DNA of 5,361 nt from Silvimonas sp. JCM 19000 (GTDB taxonomy: Bacteria > Pseudomonadota > Gammaproteobacteria > Burkholderiales > Chitinibacteraceae), in NCBI GenBank assembly GCA_001313065.1, contig BBFD01000282.1:1-5361 (forward strand). The letters run 5' to 3'. How positions within the stretch are numbered: the first letter of the stretch is position 1; the number at the start of each line of letters is the position of its first letter. Of this stretch, positions 5,354 through 5,361 are shown piece after piece. The position numbers and the translations under genes are program-made. The notes under the pieces are model-generated. The model was not told where the DNA came from. It saw nothing but the letters and a program-made list of their open reading frames with translations, and ran no database searches.

Positions 5354-5361
5354 ACCGGGGG

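Larger units (their letters stand above)
4840..5361. other. Gene-free region upstream of the FtsH-like gene
   Basis: No open frame here has both a ribosome site and protein-like composition. The longest, a 66-residue frame at 5075-5275, is a Gly/Trp/Cys-rich translation of the G-rich tract. The first ~240 bp (4840-5080) must hold the FtsH-like promoter, but I could not pick convincing -35/-10 hexamers. A short TCAGA/TCTGA stem closes over a T run at about 4883-4897. The right half holds the G-run cluster, the T8 tract (5258-5265) and the hairpin/direct-repeat cluster described separately. No tRNA or clear small RNA is seen. Confidence 0.6.

Overview
The window reads as a piece of a moderately GC-rich proteobacterial chromosome. 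The protein families and style, including a SetA/SetB-type sugar exporter, a DUF4442 hotdog protein and a stand-alone FtsH paralogue, suggest a betaproteobacterium, perhaps of the Neisseriales. This placement is an inference from family resemblance, not a search result. There is no plasmid, phage, transposase, tRNA or rRNA signature.

Layout from left to right. Bases 1-65 hold the last 20 codons of an unidentified plus-strand gene. Bases 66-227 are a regulatory region with a LacI/PurR-type operator in front of a sugar-efflux MFS transporter (228-1418, plus). A DUF4442 thioesterase-like gene (1431-1900, minus) converges on it, leaving only 12 bp between the two stops. That gene is divergent from a sirtuin NAD-dependent deacetylase (2031-2783, plus). 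A convergent intergenic region (2784-2994) carries several dyads and a strong bidirectional terminator. A membrane-anchored FtsH-like AAA+ zinc protease follows on the minus strand (2995-4829). The last ~520 bp have no convincing gene. They hold a G-run cluster able to form a G-quadruplex, a T8 tract, and two 30-bp direct repeats flanking a hairpin.

The dominant anomaly is broken reading frames. I infer eight single-site indels: two in the transporter, one in the DUF4442 gene and five in the FtsH-like gene. Five lie in A/T runs of 6-8 bases and three at GG/CC dinucleotides. On both sides of every break the protein still reads as good family sequence. Systematic homopolymer error in a draft assembly therefore explains the window better than gene decay. 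In the transporter the two shifts cancel, leaving an open frame of 405 codons whose central ~150 residues are out of frame, a trap for automatic annotation. Only the sirtuin gene is intact.

Functionally the genes look like separate small transcription units rather than one pathway: sugar export under a sugar- or purine-type repressor, acyl-thioester chemistry, lysine deacylation, and membrane protein quality control. I see no convincing multi-gene novel system. The most distinctive items are the divergent FtsH paralogue, the terminal hairpin/direct-repeat cluster beside the G-run tract, and the dyad-rich sir2/ftsH junction.
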